The translations under genes and the position numbers were made by a program. Below, piece after piece: positions 1 to 7,934 of a DNA stretch of 51,851 nucleotides. Origin of the DNA: Bacteroidaceae bacterium. GTDB taxonomy: Bacteria > Bacteroidota > Bacteroidia > Bacteroidales > Bacteroidaceae. The first letter of the stretch is position 1. Each line of letters starts with the position of its first letter. The notes under the pieces are model-generated. The model made no database searches and had not been told where the DNA came from. It saw only the letters and a list, made by a program, of their open reading frames with translations. The stretch spans positions 1-51,851 of the forward strand of contig JAGAQH010000017.1 in NCBI GenBank assembly GCA_017622815.1, in the 5' to 3' direction.

Positions 1-46
1 GCCACAAATATAGAAAAAAAACAAGCATCTTCCAATAATACCAAGC

Positions 47-92
47 AAAAAAAGTCGGGCAAACATCTGGATGCTTCCGATGTTTGCCCGAC
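47..92 (-). terminator. Rho-independent terminator behind the tRNA-Thr fragment
   Basis: A 14-bp perfect stem (54-67 with 79-92) has an 11-base loop and is followed on the minus strand by a run of seven T (47-53 read backwards). It sits just past the 3' end of the tRNA-Thr remnant and was presumably that gene's own terminator, so it marks original chromosomal DNA. Confidence 0.85.
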
Positions 93-99
93 ATGACTG

Positions 100-141
100 A
101 GCCACCTGCGGGACTCGAACCCGCGACCCACGCATTACGAA
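100..141 (-). pseudogene. 3' half of tRNA-Thr(CGT), probable attachment site
   Basis: Read on the minus strand, the sequence has an anticodon loop TTCGTAA (135-141, anticodon CGT), then a variable region, a 5-bp T stem (GCGGG/CCCGC) around TTCGAGT, and a 3' acceptor strand AGGTGGC. Upstream of the anticodon loop there is no matching 5' anticodon strand, D arm or 5' acceptor strand. Homology therefore stops at the anticodon loop, as expected for an att core of a tyrosine recombinase. A second copy of this core, next to the missing 5' half, would be expected at the other end of the element, but I do not find one in this window. Confidence 0.8.
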
Positions 142-434
142 GGGCTGAAGGGTGTTGGGTTTTCTGAATATAATGATTGTGTACGTGTGCGCGTGAGGGG
201 TTGACGGATGTAATTATTTTTCTCTCACTCCACTCCGCTGAGTGGGGGCAGACATCGCTATGGCTGCCGTAAGGGGTTGGTTTTCATGGGGTGTGGCAGT
301 GGTGAGTGGTAGGTCTCTCTGGGCCTGCCGTCCTGCCCGCCCTTGTCCCGTACCCCCTATAAGGGTACGGTACTAAGGAGGCGGTCACAGGACTGGCTAC
401 GGAGGGGGAGATTGCTATATTGTTTCCGGACGAT
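142..434. other. No gene seen between att-like site and first lipoprotein gene
   Basis: I see no convincing coding region here. One short perfect hairpin is present (CCGTACCC at 348-355, GGGTACGG at 363-370). It could end the leftward lipoprotein transcript but has no T run. Confidence 0.5.
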
Positions 435-992
435 TTAGCGCAGCCTGCGTGCCAAATAGTCGTACGCCCAAGACACGTCATTGTAGCCCTTGGTAAGGAT
501 GGCGCCCAGGGGATTGAGTTCTTCGATGGCGTCACGTTCGAGGAGGCGCGGCGTAGTGCGGTCGCGGTCCATTAGGACGCGGGTGGTCTTGCTACTGCCG
601 CTTCGCATGGTGACTTTGACGGTGTAGACCTGGCGCCAGTTGTACTTGTGGCGGACAGAATCGGCGACAAGGAAGGAACCTTCCCAGGACAGCATGGCAT
701 CGTTGTACCTCTGCATCATAGAGTCGAGGAAGGCCGAGTAGGCTCTGACGTCTTCGGCTCCGAACTCACCGGTAGACGCGAGTTCCCGGAAGTCTGCCAA
801 ACGCTTGGCGGCTATGGCGCCTTCGAACATCAACTGAATGACGGAATCCTTGCCTACGACTTCGACGTCCTTGATGTTGTCGGCGTAGAGGCCTGCATTT
901 TCACGCACGAACTGACAGGCGTTCTTCTCCGGCAAGTTGCCGGCGCATGAGATGGCAACGAATGCCATGAGGATGGAGAATGCTTTTTTCAT
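435..992 (-). CDS. Small predicted lipoprotein of the phage-derived element
   Basis: The 185-residue protein has a short signal peptide ending in a lipobox (VAISC, Cys16), so it is predicted to be lipid-anchored in the envelope. The start at 992 is chosen because the signal peptide begins there; an in-frame ATG 21 codons upstream would bury it. The rest is soluble, mostly helical and charged, and I do not recognise the family. It lies 66 bases downstream of the repressor gene on the same strand and may be transcribed from the lysogen, which is the usual setting for a gene that alters the host (a moron). That role is inferred from position only. Confidence 0.7.
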   Translation of the reverse strand: MKKAFSILMAFVAISCAGNLPEKNACQFVRENAGLYADNIKDVEVVGKDSVIQLMFEGAIAAKRLADFRELASTGEFGAEDVRAYSAFLDSMMQRYNDAMLSWEGSFLVADSVRHKYNWRQVYTVKVTMRSGSSKTTRVLMDRDRTTPRLLERDAIEELNPLGAILTKGYNDVSWAYDYLARRLR

Positions 993-1057
993 GATTATGT
1001 TTTTTTGTAGTTTTTCTGGACTGTCATGTCCAAGATGTGTCCAAAATATGTCCAAGT

Positions 1058-1447
1058 TCAGATGACGCCGAGGGCACGCTTGAAGCTGTCGTTTTCTTCG
1101 CGGAGGCGTGAGAGTTCCACGGCCTGGGTCTCGATTCGGTCGAGAAGGATGCGGACGAGTTCGGGGTCGTTGCCGGGGCGGTTTGGTTCGGGTTCCTGAG
1201 GCTGATCAGCGTGGCGGTCTGCCAGGAGCATGGCACCATCGCCACGGAAGAGCCACTCCAGGGACACCTCGGGGCAGTGCTGGGCAACGGCAAAGGGTAC
1301 ACTATAGCCCCGCAATGTAGACATAAACGCAGACATCGTACTCACCGGAACCTCTATCTTTCTCGCAAAATCATTTTGCGACCGAAAAAAGGCAACATAC
1401 TCGGCCAACCTGCCAGCGATCACTCTTTTGTACTCGTCTTCCGTCAT
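1058..1447 (-). CDS. Phage repressor-like HTH protein
   Basis: This 129-residue protein has an N-terminal helix-turn-helix region (about residues 18-60), followed by the motif SLEWLFRGDGAM. That motif closely resembles the end of the DNA-binding domain in CI-type repressors of Bacteroidetes prophages. A proline-rich linker and a C-terminal heptad-like helix (about 95-125) probably allow dimerisation. There is no peptidase domain for self-cleavage. The gene is divergent from the early operon starting at 1817, the usual layout of a lysogeny switch. A sequence resembling the operator candidate at 1717-1734 covers its start codon, which suggests self-regulation. Confidence 0.75.
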   Translation of the reverse strand: MTEDEYKRVIAGRLAEYVAFFRSQNDFARKIEVPVSTMSAFMSTLRGYSVPFAVAQHCPEVSLEWLFRGDGAMLLADRHADQPQEPEPNRPGNDPELVRILLDRIETQAVELSRLREENDSFKRALGVI

Positions 1448-1459
1448 AGTGTTAATATA
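1447..1459. promoter_or_regulatory. Possible repressor half-operator over the repressor start
   Basis: TAGTGTTAATATA begins at the first base of the repressor start codon and shares its first seven bases with the palindrome at 1717-1734. It could be a second, weaker repressor site. The match is short, so this is tentative. Confidence 0.3.
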
Positions 1460-1530
1460 TGTTTATTTGTTACTTGTTCGCTACGTCAATAGTTAACGTA
1501 TCTTAATTGTCGGCGTTTTCTGCTCACTAT

Positions 1531-1564
1531 TTTGTATGAATGTTTACTTTTTGCACTACATTTG
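1531..1564 (+). promoter_or_regulatory. Bacteroidetes-type early promoter
   Basis: TTTG at 1531-1534 and TACATTTG at 1557-1564 are 22 bases apart, close to the Bacteroidetes consensus of TTTG, 19-21 bases, TAnnTTTG. It points to the early operon. Confidence 0.5.
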
Positions 1565-1716
1565 CACTCGGAAACGGGACAGAAGCCGCGAATGCTTTCG
1601 AACCTGAAGACCTGAGACACAGCGGTGGACAGGACAGAATAAGGGGCCATGCAAGCACAAACCACATAGAAATCACAACAAATGTATGGGAAGTATTCAT
1701 TCTTCGGGTAGGCCGT

Positions 1717-1734
1717 TAGTGTTTATTAACACTA
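1717..1734. promoter_or_regulatory. Palindromic operator candidate
   Basis: TAGTGTTTATTAACACTA is a perfect inverted repeat with 7-bp arms and a 4-base centre, of a size suited to a dimeric HTH repressor. It lies between the early promoter and the first early gene. Binding by the repressor encoded at 1058-1447 is inferred. Confidence 0.5.
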
Positions 1735-1816
1735 TATAGGACGAATTAAGAAGCCTTAACGGTTTTCTGTTCCGTTTTCGTAGAAAAAGAAGAAAAACAA
1801 CCAAAAACAAAAGACT

Positions 1817-2572
1817 ATGACGAAGCACATTGCCGAGATTTTGAAGGACCAGCGGGAAGGCCTTCCCCTATGGAGTCCGGCATACGGAAACGTGGAGCTG
1901 AAGAAGGCGACGGATACCGGTGTGATCATCCGCACGAAGTGTGGCTACTTCCTACTGAACGTATACGGCAAGATATACGCCAAGGGCGAGTGCATGTTGT
2001 TCCCATCGAAGGAGCAGAGGAACTGGGACAAGTTCTGGCCATACGAGGACGGTGACGTGCTTTACGTTAAAACTAAAGCGGACGAGCACGTGTTTATTTA
2101 CAAGGATAAGATAGAAGAGAACCATGTTTGTCGCTATGTCAATCTGAATCACAGGGGAAAACTCTTAAAAGACCCTGACGGATACGTATGCTACAAATCA
2201 AACATAATGACAATCCGCTATGCGACAAAAGAGGAGATCGAAGCACTGCACACGGCTATTGAGAAGGAGGGCAAAATATGGGACCCAGTGAAGAAGGAAC
2301 TGGAAAGCATTGAGACCGTGGCAGCAGAAGAGAAGGCGGAGAAGTTCGACATCAACACGCTGAAGCCATTCGACAAGGTGCTGGTGAGAGATGACAACAC
2401 ACTGAAATGGGCAATAAATCTCTGGATGTCATTTGAGCCAGATGTTGAGCTGGGATACCAATGTCTCAGAGACACCTATGGTCAGTGCATTCCTTATGAA
2501 GGGAACGAGCACCTGTTGCTAACAAAAGACATGCCAGACGAATATTATATAACATGGGAGGAAAAAGAATGA
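1817..2572 (+). CDS. Early phage protein of unknown function
   Basis: The 251-residue protein is the first gene of the early operon. It is soluble, without a signal peptide or membrane segment, and rich in charged and aromatic residues. Its opening (MTKHIAEILKDQREGLPLW) resembles a hypothetical protein that I associate with Bacteroides phages and mobile elements, whose function I do not know. The C-terminal part reads like a duplicated module of short beta strands. The stop overlaps the next start as ATGA (2569-2572), so the two are probably translationally coupled. Confidence 0.65.
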   Translation: MTKHIAEILKDQREGLPLWSPAYGNVELKKATDTGVIIRTKCGYFLLNVYGKIYAKGECMLFPSKEQRNWDKFWPYEDGDVLYVKTKADEHVFIYKDKIEENHVCRYVNLNHRGKLLKDPDGYVCYKSNIMTIRYATKEEIEALHTAIEKEGKIWDPVKKELESIETVAAEEKAEKFDINTLKPFDKVLVRDDNTLKWAINLWMSFEPDVELGYQCLRDTYGQCIPYEGNEHLLLTKDMPDEYYITWEEKE

Positions 2573-2715
2573 AGAAGGCAATCACAAGAGCAGCACGATG
2601 CTATGAGCAGACTGTGGGCTGCACAATCCAGGAGACAGTGTTGGGCATCGGCATTATGACCGTGGGCGTGTTGCTGATGTGGATGGCAGCGGTGCTGCAG
2701 GGAGGCGCGGCATGA
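2569..2715 (+). CDS. Small single-pass membrane protein
   Basis: The 48-residue ORF starts in a 4-base ATGA overlap with the gene before it and ends in another ATGA overlap with the gene after it, a strong sign that it is translated. The C-terminal half is one hydrophobic segment (about residues 24-43, LGIGIMTVGVLLMWMAAVL), and the N-terminus is basic, so the C-terminus may face the periplasm. Function unknown. Confidence 0.6.
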   Translation: MKKAITRAARCYEQTVGCTIQETVLGIGIMTVGVLLMWMAAVLQGGAA

Positions 2716-2939
2716 TCACCTGGAAGAACAAGATGGGCGCCGAGCACGTGGCACAGCGTCAGTGGGTGAGCAAGAAGCTGGCGGCTGCGTTCTTTGCCCG
2801 GGCGGACAGCCGGGGAGAGATACACCCCCAGTATGAGAGACTTCAGGCGGCGGTGGATGCTGGGACGGTGAAGACAAGAGGGGGAAAGAAAACGACGTAT
2901 AACTTGTGGGACTGCATGCAGGAGTGCAGGGTGTTATAA
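2712..2939 (+). CDS. Small basic phage protein
   Basis: The protein has 75 residues from the coupled ATG at 2712. An earlier in-frame ATG at 2679 lies inside the upstream small gene and is less likely. It is rich in Lys, Arg and Ala, has no membrane segment, and ends with two cysteines (DCMQECRVL). The composition would suit nucleic-acid binding, but no family is recognised. The gene is followed directly by a dispersed repeat (2938-3056). Confidence 0.55.
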   Translation: MITWKNKMGAEHVAQRQWVSKKLAAAFFARADSRGEIHPQYERLQAAVDAGTVKTRGGKKTTYNLWDCMQECRVL

Positions 2940-3056
2940 AACGGAAAACGGAAAACGGGAAACGGAAAATTGCGAGTAAGCGAGAGCAATCAAACTTGTT
3001 TGAATTGCCGAGCGGGAGCAGATTCAAGACCGCAAAGCGGGATTAAAACGGAAAAC
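2938..3056. repeat. Dispersed intergenic repeat, copy in the phage-derived element
   Basis: A short ACGGAAA array (2938-2969) is followed by TGCGAGTAAGCGAGAGCA and, after an AT-rich centre, a conserved block containing TGCCGAGCG, TTCAAGACCGCAAAGCGG and ACGGAAAAC. The same order of blocks occurs at 24663-24753 in host DNA, and a decayed inverted copy lies at about 21982-22040. The element ends 2 bases before the next start codon. Confidence 0.75.
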
Positions 3057-3057
3057 T

Positions 3058-3309
3058 ATGGCAAAGTCAATAGAAGGGATATGCAAGGATATAAGAGAAT
3101 GGCGGAATAAGAACCCGGAAGCGCGAAGCGTCCTGCTGATCGCCGGATACGAGGAAGACAATATCAGGTCACTCATAGGAGGCCCTAAGCAGGAGCTCGT
3201 TGAAAACATCGCGACAGAACTCGTAAAAAATAGAAATATTAATGAGATAACAAGCCAAGCAATCAGGATTGCCCTTGAATACGCAAACGAAAAGGTAGAA
3301 AGAGACTGA
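3058..3309 (+). CDS. Small hypothetical protein of the early operon
   Basis: The 83-residue protein is charged and predicted to be mostly helical, with no signal peptide or membrane segment. No known family is recognised. The start codon follows the dispersed repeat by one base, so the ribosome-binding region is made of repeat sequence. That raises some doubt about expression level, although the open frame looks intact. Confidence 0.5.
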   Translation: MAKSIEGICKDIREWRNKNPEARSVLLIAGYEEDNIRSLIGGPKQELVENIATELVKNRNINEITSQAIRIALEYANEKVERD

Positions 3310-3411
3310 GGCCTTCGCAAGCCCAAGCCACGCCACGGCTGCTGTGGGAACGATAAGAGCAAACGTAATGCTTAGGAACGAACGGGTGGTCGGACACCTC
3401 GTGGCTACATG

Positions 3412-3434
3412 AACGGAAAACGGAAAACGGAAAG
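3412..3434. repeat. ACGGAAA tandem array
   Basis: Three units of ACGGAAA with one extra A between units lie just before the start codon at 3435. The same array occurs at 2938, 9690-9720, 24745, 31513-31570, 31815-31840 and, inverted, at about 22018-22040. Confidence 0.7.
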
Positions 3435-3914
3435 ATGAAAAAGAAAGAGGGAATAGGAACATACGATCGGTGCGAGGCGGTAAACGGCACCGAGGTGTAC
3501 TACGGCGGAATGCCCGACAGGAAGAGGGTGAGCAATGATGCGCCGAGGGCGTGGGTGTTCTGCGCTTCCTGTGCCGCATGCAAGAGGAGGGAGGAGGCAG
3601 GCGAGGACGAGCCGTCACACCAGTGCCTGGCAATAGTGACCGACGAGGGCAGGGCCATGAACATAGAAGCCCCCAGGATGACCAGATGCGAGAGGTGGAT
3701 GCCGAAGCCCTACCTGGCACGCATAGGAGAGACGAGGGGGAAGGTGGATCCGCCTGCCTTCATCAAGTGGAAGGCGGAGAACCCCGGCATCATCGGCTTC
3801 CCCGCCGCGCATGGGAAGGGAAAGATGGAGACGACAAGAGACTACCTCTACAGGATGTGGAGGGAAGGAAAGAAAGATACCCCTACTAACGAGAATAACA
3901 AGACAGAGAAATGA
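3435..3914 (+). CDS. Cysteine-containing hypothetical phage protein
   Basis: The 159-residue soluble protein has a cluster CASCAACKRR near residues 43-52 and two further cysteines (about residues 64 and 87), which together could bind a metal. The C-terminal third is basic and ends in a charged tail. I recognise no family. The gene overlaps the SSB-like gene by 4 bases (ATGA, 3911-3914), which places it in the DNA-replication part of the operon and suggests, without proof, a role linked to nucleic acids. Confidence 0.6.
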   Translation: MKKKEGIGTYDRCEAVNGTEVYYGGMPDRKRVSNDAPRAWVFCASCAACKRREEAGEDEPSHQCLAIVTDEGRAMNIEAPRMTRCERWMPKPYLARIGETRGKVDPPAFIKWKAENPGIIGFPAAHGKGKMETTRDYLYRMWREGKKDTPTNENNKTEK

Positions 3915-4345
3915 AGATCATCGGAAGAATCATCGCCGTGCAGAACGCACGGCAGGGAGAAGGAGTGAATGGCACGTGGTACAGCAGGGACTACGTGATA
4001 GAGGACGAGACACACCCCGGCGAGGGTGTGGTGGTGAATACGTTCAGCACATCTGTGATGCAGCAGGTGGGCAAGCAGACGCAGGGCCAGCTGACGGTGG
4101 AGGTGGAATACACTCCGCGCCTGAGATTCTGGGACGGCAAGCGCCGAGACGGAAGCATGGGCGAGAGCAACTGGAGGCAGACGAACGAGGTGCGATACCT
4201 TCGCATACTGAAGGGCACGGCAGCGAACGCCGTGGCAGAACAGGCACCGGTACAGGAGGCGACACAGCCCGCACCGCAGTACACCCAGCAGCCAACACCG
4301 CAACCCGCCCATCAGGCGCCGAGGATGGACGACCTGCCATTCTAA
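3911..4345 (+). CDS. SSB-like OB-fold protein (DUF3127-like)
   Basis: The 144-residue protein has an N-terminal beta-rich region (about 1-100) resembling the DUF3127 OB-fold family. A long Pro/Gln/Ala linker follows, ending in MDDLPF. An acidic DDLPF-type tip is the classic C-terminal tail by which SSB recruits replication and repair partners. The family assignment rests on this tail, the length and the position immediately before a helicase and a primase. It probably coats single-stranded DNA during replication of the element. Confidence 0.75.
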   Translation: MKIIGRIIAVQNARQGEGVNGTWYSRDYVIEDETHPGEGVVVNTFSTSVMQQVGKQTQGQLTVEVEYTPRLRFWDGKRRDGSMGESNWRQTNEVRYLRILKGTAANAVAEQAPVQEATQPAPQYTQQPTPQPAHQAPRMDDLPF

Positions 4346-4357
4346 CACCCGAGATAA

Positions 4358-5476
4358 ATGAGCGAAGACCTGAAAACATACATGCCGGGCGACGGCATCA
4401 CGAGCAAGAGCGAGCAGAACGAGGAGGAACTGGCACTGACCTTCCTGCGCGGTCTGCAGCTGCTTGCTACCGACCACTACGACCGCCCGGAGTTCACGCT
4501 GGAACAGAAGGGCGTAGGCTTCGCTCCGCTCGGCAACATCATGGCGATCTGCGCTGAGATGAAGAACGGCAAAACATGGCTTATGCTGTCGCTGGCCTCC
4601 GCACTGCTCCATGGGAAATGGGGCGATGTGACGAGATGCGACGAGGACAGAGTGCCCAGAGTGCTGTGGTTTGACACCGAGCAGGATAAATATGACACGA
4701 TGCTGATCCTGCGTCGCATACACCAGATGGGCGGTTGGGGCTTCAACGTGGACCACCCCGAGTTCCAAATATACAACCTGCGCGACATCAGATTCGACAA
4801 GCGCAGGGAGGCCGTGATGCTGGCCATCAAGTGGCTGAAGCCCGACATCGTGTTCGTAGATGGCATCCGCGATCTTGTACAGAGTGTTAATGAAGAGCAG
4901 GAGTGCTACGAGCTGATCAACGACATGATGGTGGCGACGGCACAATATCACTGCTCGATATGGTGTGTGCTGCACGTAAACCCCAACAGTGAGAAGATGC
5001 GCGGCCACCTGGGCACGGAACTCGGCAACAAGGTGACCGACGTGTTCAACGTGAAAAAGGAAAAGGACAAGAACAGCGGCAACATCACCTTCCAGGTGGA
5101 ACAGGTGGCAGCACGCCACAGAGACGTGGACGGCTGGACGTTCATGATACGAGACTACCCGAAGGAGATGCGGAAGTACAGCGAGCCCGTGATGCTGACG
5201 ACGGTGGAGGTGAAGCACGTGGAGGAGAACAGGTGGCAGAGAATGCACGAGATAATGAAGAAGTACATGCCCAACGAAGTGAAGTCATACAGCTTTACTG
5301 AGTTGCGAAACGCGATAAAGGCCGGCGAAAGCATCGGTACCAAGAAGGCTGGCGACCTATTGGCTGAAGCGCAAGAAATAAGGGTCATCGAGAAGTGCCT
5401 GAATGGTAAATTCAGATTAAAACAAAAGGCACCGGAGAACGATATGCTCGAGGAGCAGAGCGAAACGCCGTTCTGA
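4358..5476 (+). CDS. RecA-fold replicative helicase (RepA/AAA_25 type)
   Basis: This 372-residue ATPase has a Walker A region AEMKNGKTW (about residues 67-75) and a Walker B strand DIVFVDGIRDL (about 165). A histidine in VLHVNPN (about 208) falls where RecA-like hexameric helicases place sensor residues. A C-terminal winged-helix-like region follows (about 300-355). It is of a type common in Bacteroidetes mobile elements, where it unwinds DNA with a Toprim primase. The gene lies between the SSB-like and primase genes. It could instead be a loader-like ATPase. Confidence 0.75.
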   Translation: MSEDLKTYMPGDGITSKSEQNEEELALTFLRGLQLLATDHYDRPEFTLEQKGVGFAPLGNIMAICAEMKNGKTWLMLSLASALLHGKWGDVTRCDEDRVPRVLWFDTEQDKYDTMLILRRIHQMGGWGFNVDHPEFQIYNLRDIRFDKRREAVMLAIKWLKPDIVFVDGIRDLVQSVNEEQECYELINDMMVATAQYHCSIWCVLHVNPNSEKMRGHLGTELGNKVTDVFNVKKEKDKNSGNITFQVEQVAARHRDVDGWTFMIRDYPKEMRKYSEPVMLTTVEVKHVEENRWQRMHEIMKKYMPNEVKSYSFTELRNAIKAGESIGTKKAGDLLAEAQEIRVIEKCLNGKFRLKQKAPENDMLEEQSETPF

Positions 5477-5598
5477 GGGATAATTACCAGTCCCCAGTCC
5501 CCCATATAGGGGGACGGGGACGGTAAAGGGAGGAGAGGACGGTTTTGACTTTCACGCGCATATACGCGCAGAATATTTATAAAAAAAATATATTAAAC

Positions 5599-6696
5599 AT
5601 GGACAAGGAATTATTTGGCAGAGCCTCACAACTTGACGCCAAGATAGCCCAAGTGCGCGAAGACCAGAAGCGCGCAGATCTGAACACTATGGCAGAGCGC
5701 GGATACGACCCGACCAAAGACCCGCACCTGGCCACATGGCGAGAGCGCAGTCAGATGGGCATCAGAAGGATGCTCTGCCCAGGGTGTGGCCGTCCTGGCT
5801 ATAAGCCCTACATCCACCCAGACGGGCAGATAGTGGCAGAGCAGTGCGGAAGGTGTGACCACGAGAGCAGCTGCGGCTACCATGTCAGCCCGAAGGAGTG
5901 GTTCAAGGACCACCCCGTAGGCACCGAGCACTACAACCCCTCGTATGTGCCACCTCCCCCACCCCCGGCGGTGATCATTCCGCCAGTGCTGGCTCACAGG
6001 TTCTACTGCCTGAGGCAGGGAGCACCGAGAAATCCACTCCTGAGACACTGGGCTGATATCTTCTCGTCGGTTAGGGAAGAACGCCGGGAGATTTCCAAGC
6101 TCTACACCGACCGACTGAAGAAAGCGCTGAAGAAGTTCAACGTGGGCACGATGGACGGAGGCTATACCATCTGGTGGATCATCGACGAAGACGGGAAGAT
6201 CCGAAGCGGCAAGGCCATGAAGTACAAGGCTGACGGGCACCGGGACAAGGAAGATCCGCGGGCATTCGCTTGGATGCACACCATGCCCGAGGTGAAGAGC
6301 AGGCAGAAGGAAGGCGCTGAATATGTGGGCTGCCTGTTCGGGCTTCACCAACTGGACAAGGACACGAAGGAGGTGCAGCTGGTGGAGAGCGAGAAGACTG
6401 CCGTGCTGATGAGCGTGTTCCGCCCGGATATGACATGGATGGCCACGATGGGCATGGGGAACCTGAACCAACACAAGTTGCAACCACTTATAGAGAAGGG
6501 TGTGACCATTGTCTGCCACCCGGACAAAGACGGATACGACAAGTGGCGCGAGCAGGTGGAGAAGATCCGCAAGGACAGCCCCGGGGCAGACATCAGCGTG
6601 AGCGACTACACGGAGAAGGCATGGATGCCTGGCGACAGCCCGCGCGCCGACATCCTCGACATGATGGAAAGGGACCTTATGTTGCTATGCACATGA
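5599..6696 (+). CDS. Primase-like protein with zinc finger and Toprim domain (DUF6371-like)
   Basis: The 365-residue protein has an N-terminal zinc-finger region with CPGCGRPG (about residue 61), CGRCDHESSCGYH (about 86) and a following basic segment. This is the pattern of primase-like proteins on Bacteroidetes phages and plasmids. The C-terminal half has a Toprim-like core: VESEKTAVL (about 263, catalytic Glu) and CHPDKDGYDKW (about 311, DxD-like). It most likely primes DNA synthesis with the adjacent helicase. The start at 5599 follows an A-rich leader. An earlier in-frame ATG 18 codons upstream would add a sequence unlike the family. Confidence 0.8.
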   Translation: MDKELFGRASQLDAKIAQVREDQKRADLNTMAERGYDPTKDPHLATWRERSQMGIRRMLCPGCGRPGYKPYIHPDGQIVAEQCGRCDHESSCGYHVSPKEWFKDHPVGTEHYNPSYVPPPPPPAVIIPPVLAHRFYCLRQGAPRNPLLRHWADIFSSVREERREISKLYTDRLKKALKKFNVGTMDGGYTIWWIIDEDGKIRSGKAMKYKADGHRDKEDPRAFAWMHTMPEVKSRQKEGAEYVGCLFGLHQLDKDTKEVQLVESEKTAVLMSVFRPDMTWMATMGMGNLNQHKLQPLIEKGVTIVCHPDKDGYDKWREQVEKIRKDSPGADISVSDYTEKAWMPGDSPRADILDMMERDLMLLCT

Positions 6697-7382
6697 GAGA
6701 GAAGAAACGCACAGAACTGGTAGCCACGAAGGTGAGCAGCGAGGCATGGCTAAGGCTGAACGACATCAGCCAGCGCCTGGGACTGACTCCCTACGCCCTG
6801 TTGCAAGAGACGGTGGACACGCTGATCCTATACATGGACGAAGGCCACCAGCTCTCGCCCGACATGCAGCAGGTGATTGACTGCTTTGAAAGGTTCGACG
6901 GCTGGGGCTCGCTCTGCCGGCTTACAGATGTGGGCGTGGCGTGGCACGTGAGGGATGCCCTCTACTTCCTCCACGACGACCGCCCCAACGGCATGGCAGG
7001 CGTGGTGGGATGCTGGAATAAGGGCGGATTCCTTGGTACTGCCAACTACACCTTCAACAAGGCCGCCATCTTCGACATGACTCTGCGCAGACTCTTCCCC
7101 GACCTCGCACGCTCGCTGGGCATGCTGGCAATGCAGGCAGGTACAGGCGGTCCTGTGGAGACCATACGCTGGTGTATCCAGCAGTTGGAAGAAGACCCAG
7201 ACAAGGCTGCCATCAGGGAGATGTTCGCCGATTGCGGGCGAACAGACTACGGCAAGTCCAACGACCTGATAAAGTACGTCAGGCACAACAGGAAGAACAT
7301 CGAGACAGTTGGCAACGAGAAGAAGAAGCCCGTACAGCTGGAGCTGTTCGGCGAAAGTACAGAAGGACATGAGCAAGAATAG
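6693..7382 (+). CDS. Hypothetical phage protein after the primase
   Basis: The 229-residue protein starts in an ATGA overlap with the primase stop (6693-6696); an ATG two codons upstream at 6687 is also possible. The N-terminal 50 residues (about KRTELVATKVSSEAWLRL) resemble a short ribbon-helix-helix DNA-binding module. The remaining part is helical with several tryptophans and is not recognised. The 3' end overlaps the HNH gene by 14 bases. A regulatory or replication-accessory role is guessed from position only. Confidence 0.6.
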   Translation: MREKKRTELVATKVSSEAWLRLNDISQRLGLTPYALLQETVDTLILYMDEGHQLSPDMQQVIDCFERFDGWGSLCRLTDVGVAWHVRDALYFLHDDRPNGMAGVVGCWNKGGFLGTANYTFNKAAIFDMTLRRLFPDLARSLGMLAMQAGTGGPVETIRWCIQQLEEDPDKAAIREMFADCGRTDYGKSNDLIKYVRHNRKNIETVGNEKKKPVQLELFGESTEGHEQE

Positions 7383-7719
7383 TATATACCGTCACCTCGT
7401 TGGGAGCCAGCGCTGGCAGCGCATGGCACTGGAGGAGAAGGTGGCAGCAGGGTGGCAGTGCAGCCAGTGCGGCACAGTGACCAAGCGGCTGGCAGTTCAC
7501 CATCGTCTGCCAGTAGAGGAAGCCCGCACTGCCGATGAGATGGAGGCCAGATGCTTCGACAGGAGCAACCTGCAGGTGCTGTGCTTCCAGTGCCACAGCA
7601 GAGTGCACGAGATGCTGAGGAGCAGAACGAAGTCAGGCCACGAGAAGTCCGAGGACCTGAGAGTGCAGCGCTTCCATCACACTGACCTACACATCGACGA
7701 GAACACGCCTCGGCTCTGA
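7369..7719 (+). CDS. Phage HNH endonuclease
   Basis: The 116-residue protein has the HNH layout. A first zinc pair is CSQC (about residues 30-33), the catalytic strand contains AVHHRLPV (about 42-49), and a second pair is CFQCHSRVHE (about 75-84) preceded by NLQVL. The start at 7369 (MSKNSIYRHL) is preferred over one 20 codons upstream, which lies deep in the preceding gene. HNH proteins next to terminase genes assist DNA packaging by nicking in many HK97-like phages. The small and large terminase genes follow nearby. Confidence 0.8.
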   Translation: MSKNSIYRHLVGSQRWQRMALEEKVAAGWQCSQCGTVTKRLAVHHRLPVEEARTADEMEARCFDRSNLQVLCFQCHSRVHEMLRSRTKSGHEKSEDLRVQRFHHTDLHIDENTPRL

Positions 7720-7934
7720 CCCCTCCCCCGTTTTTTAGAAGGCCGGGGGGCTCAAAATTCCCAAATCCACTGGCCCTTAGGTGGGGAAAATGTGGGGATT
7801 GGCGTTTTTGTTTTTTCCTTACGGACGAGGGAGGGGAAGATGGGAAGAGGAGACGAGACTGGGAAGCGGAGGAGGAACCGAGGAGAGTGACACGACGAGA
7901 AAGAGGAATTACCACTTAGAAGAAAAAAAGAATC
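7720..7934. other. Non-coding gap after the HNH gene
   Basis: No gene is seen. The DNA is strongly purine-rich on the plus strand towards 7900, and a GC-rich stretch with CCCCTCCCCC follows the HNH stop, resembling the palindromic repeats found after later stop codons. Confidence 0.4.

Larger units (their letters stand above)
1448..1816. promoter_or_regulatory. Divergent control region between repressor and early operon
   Basis: This 369-bp gap separates the leftward repressor from the rightward early genes and holds no convincing ORF. It contains the rightward promoter (1531-1564), the palindromic operator candidate (1717-1734) and an A-rich leader just before 1817. The untranslated leader from the promoter would be about 245 bases, so a small RNA or a leader control element is possible but not seen. 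Confidence 0.6.

Noticed and set aside
3848-5248. A 466-codon minus-strand frame opposite the SSB-like and helicase genes
   Set aside because: His- and Leu-rich composition typical of a reverse-strand shadow; the plus-strand genes have clear motifs.
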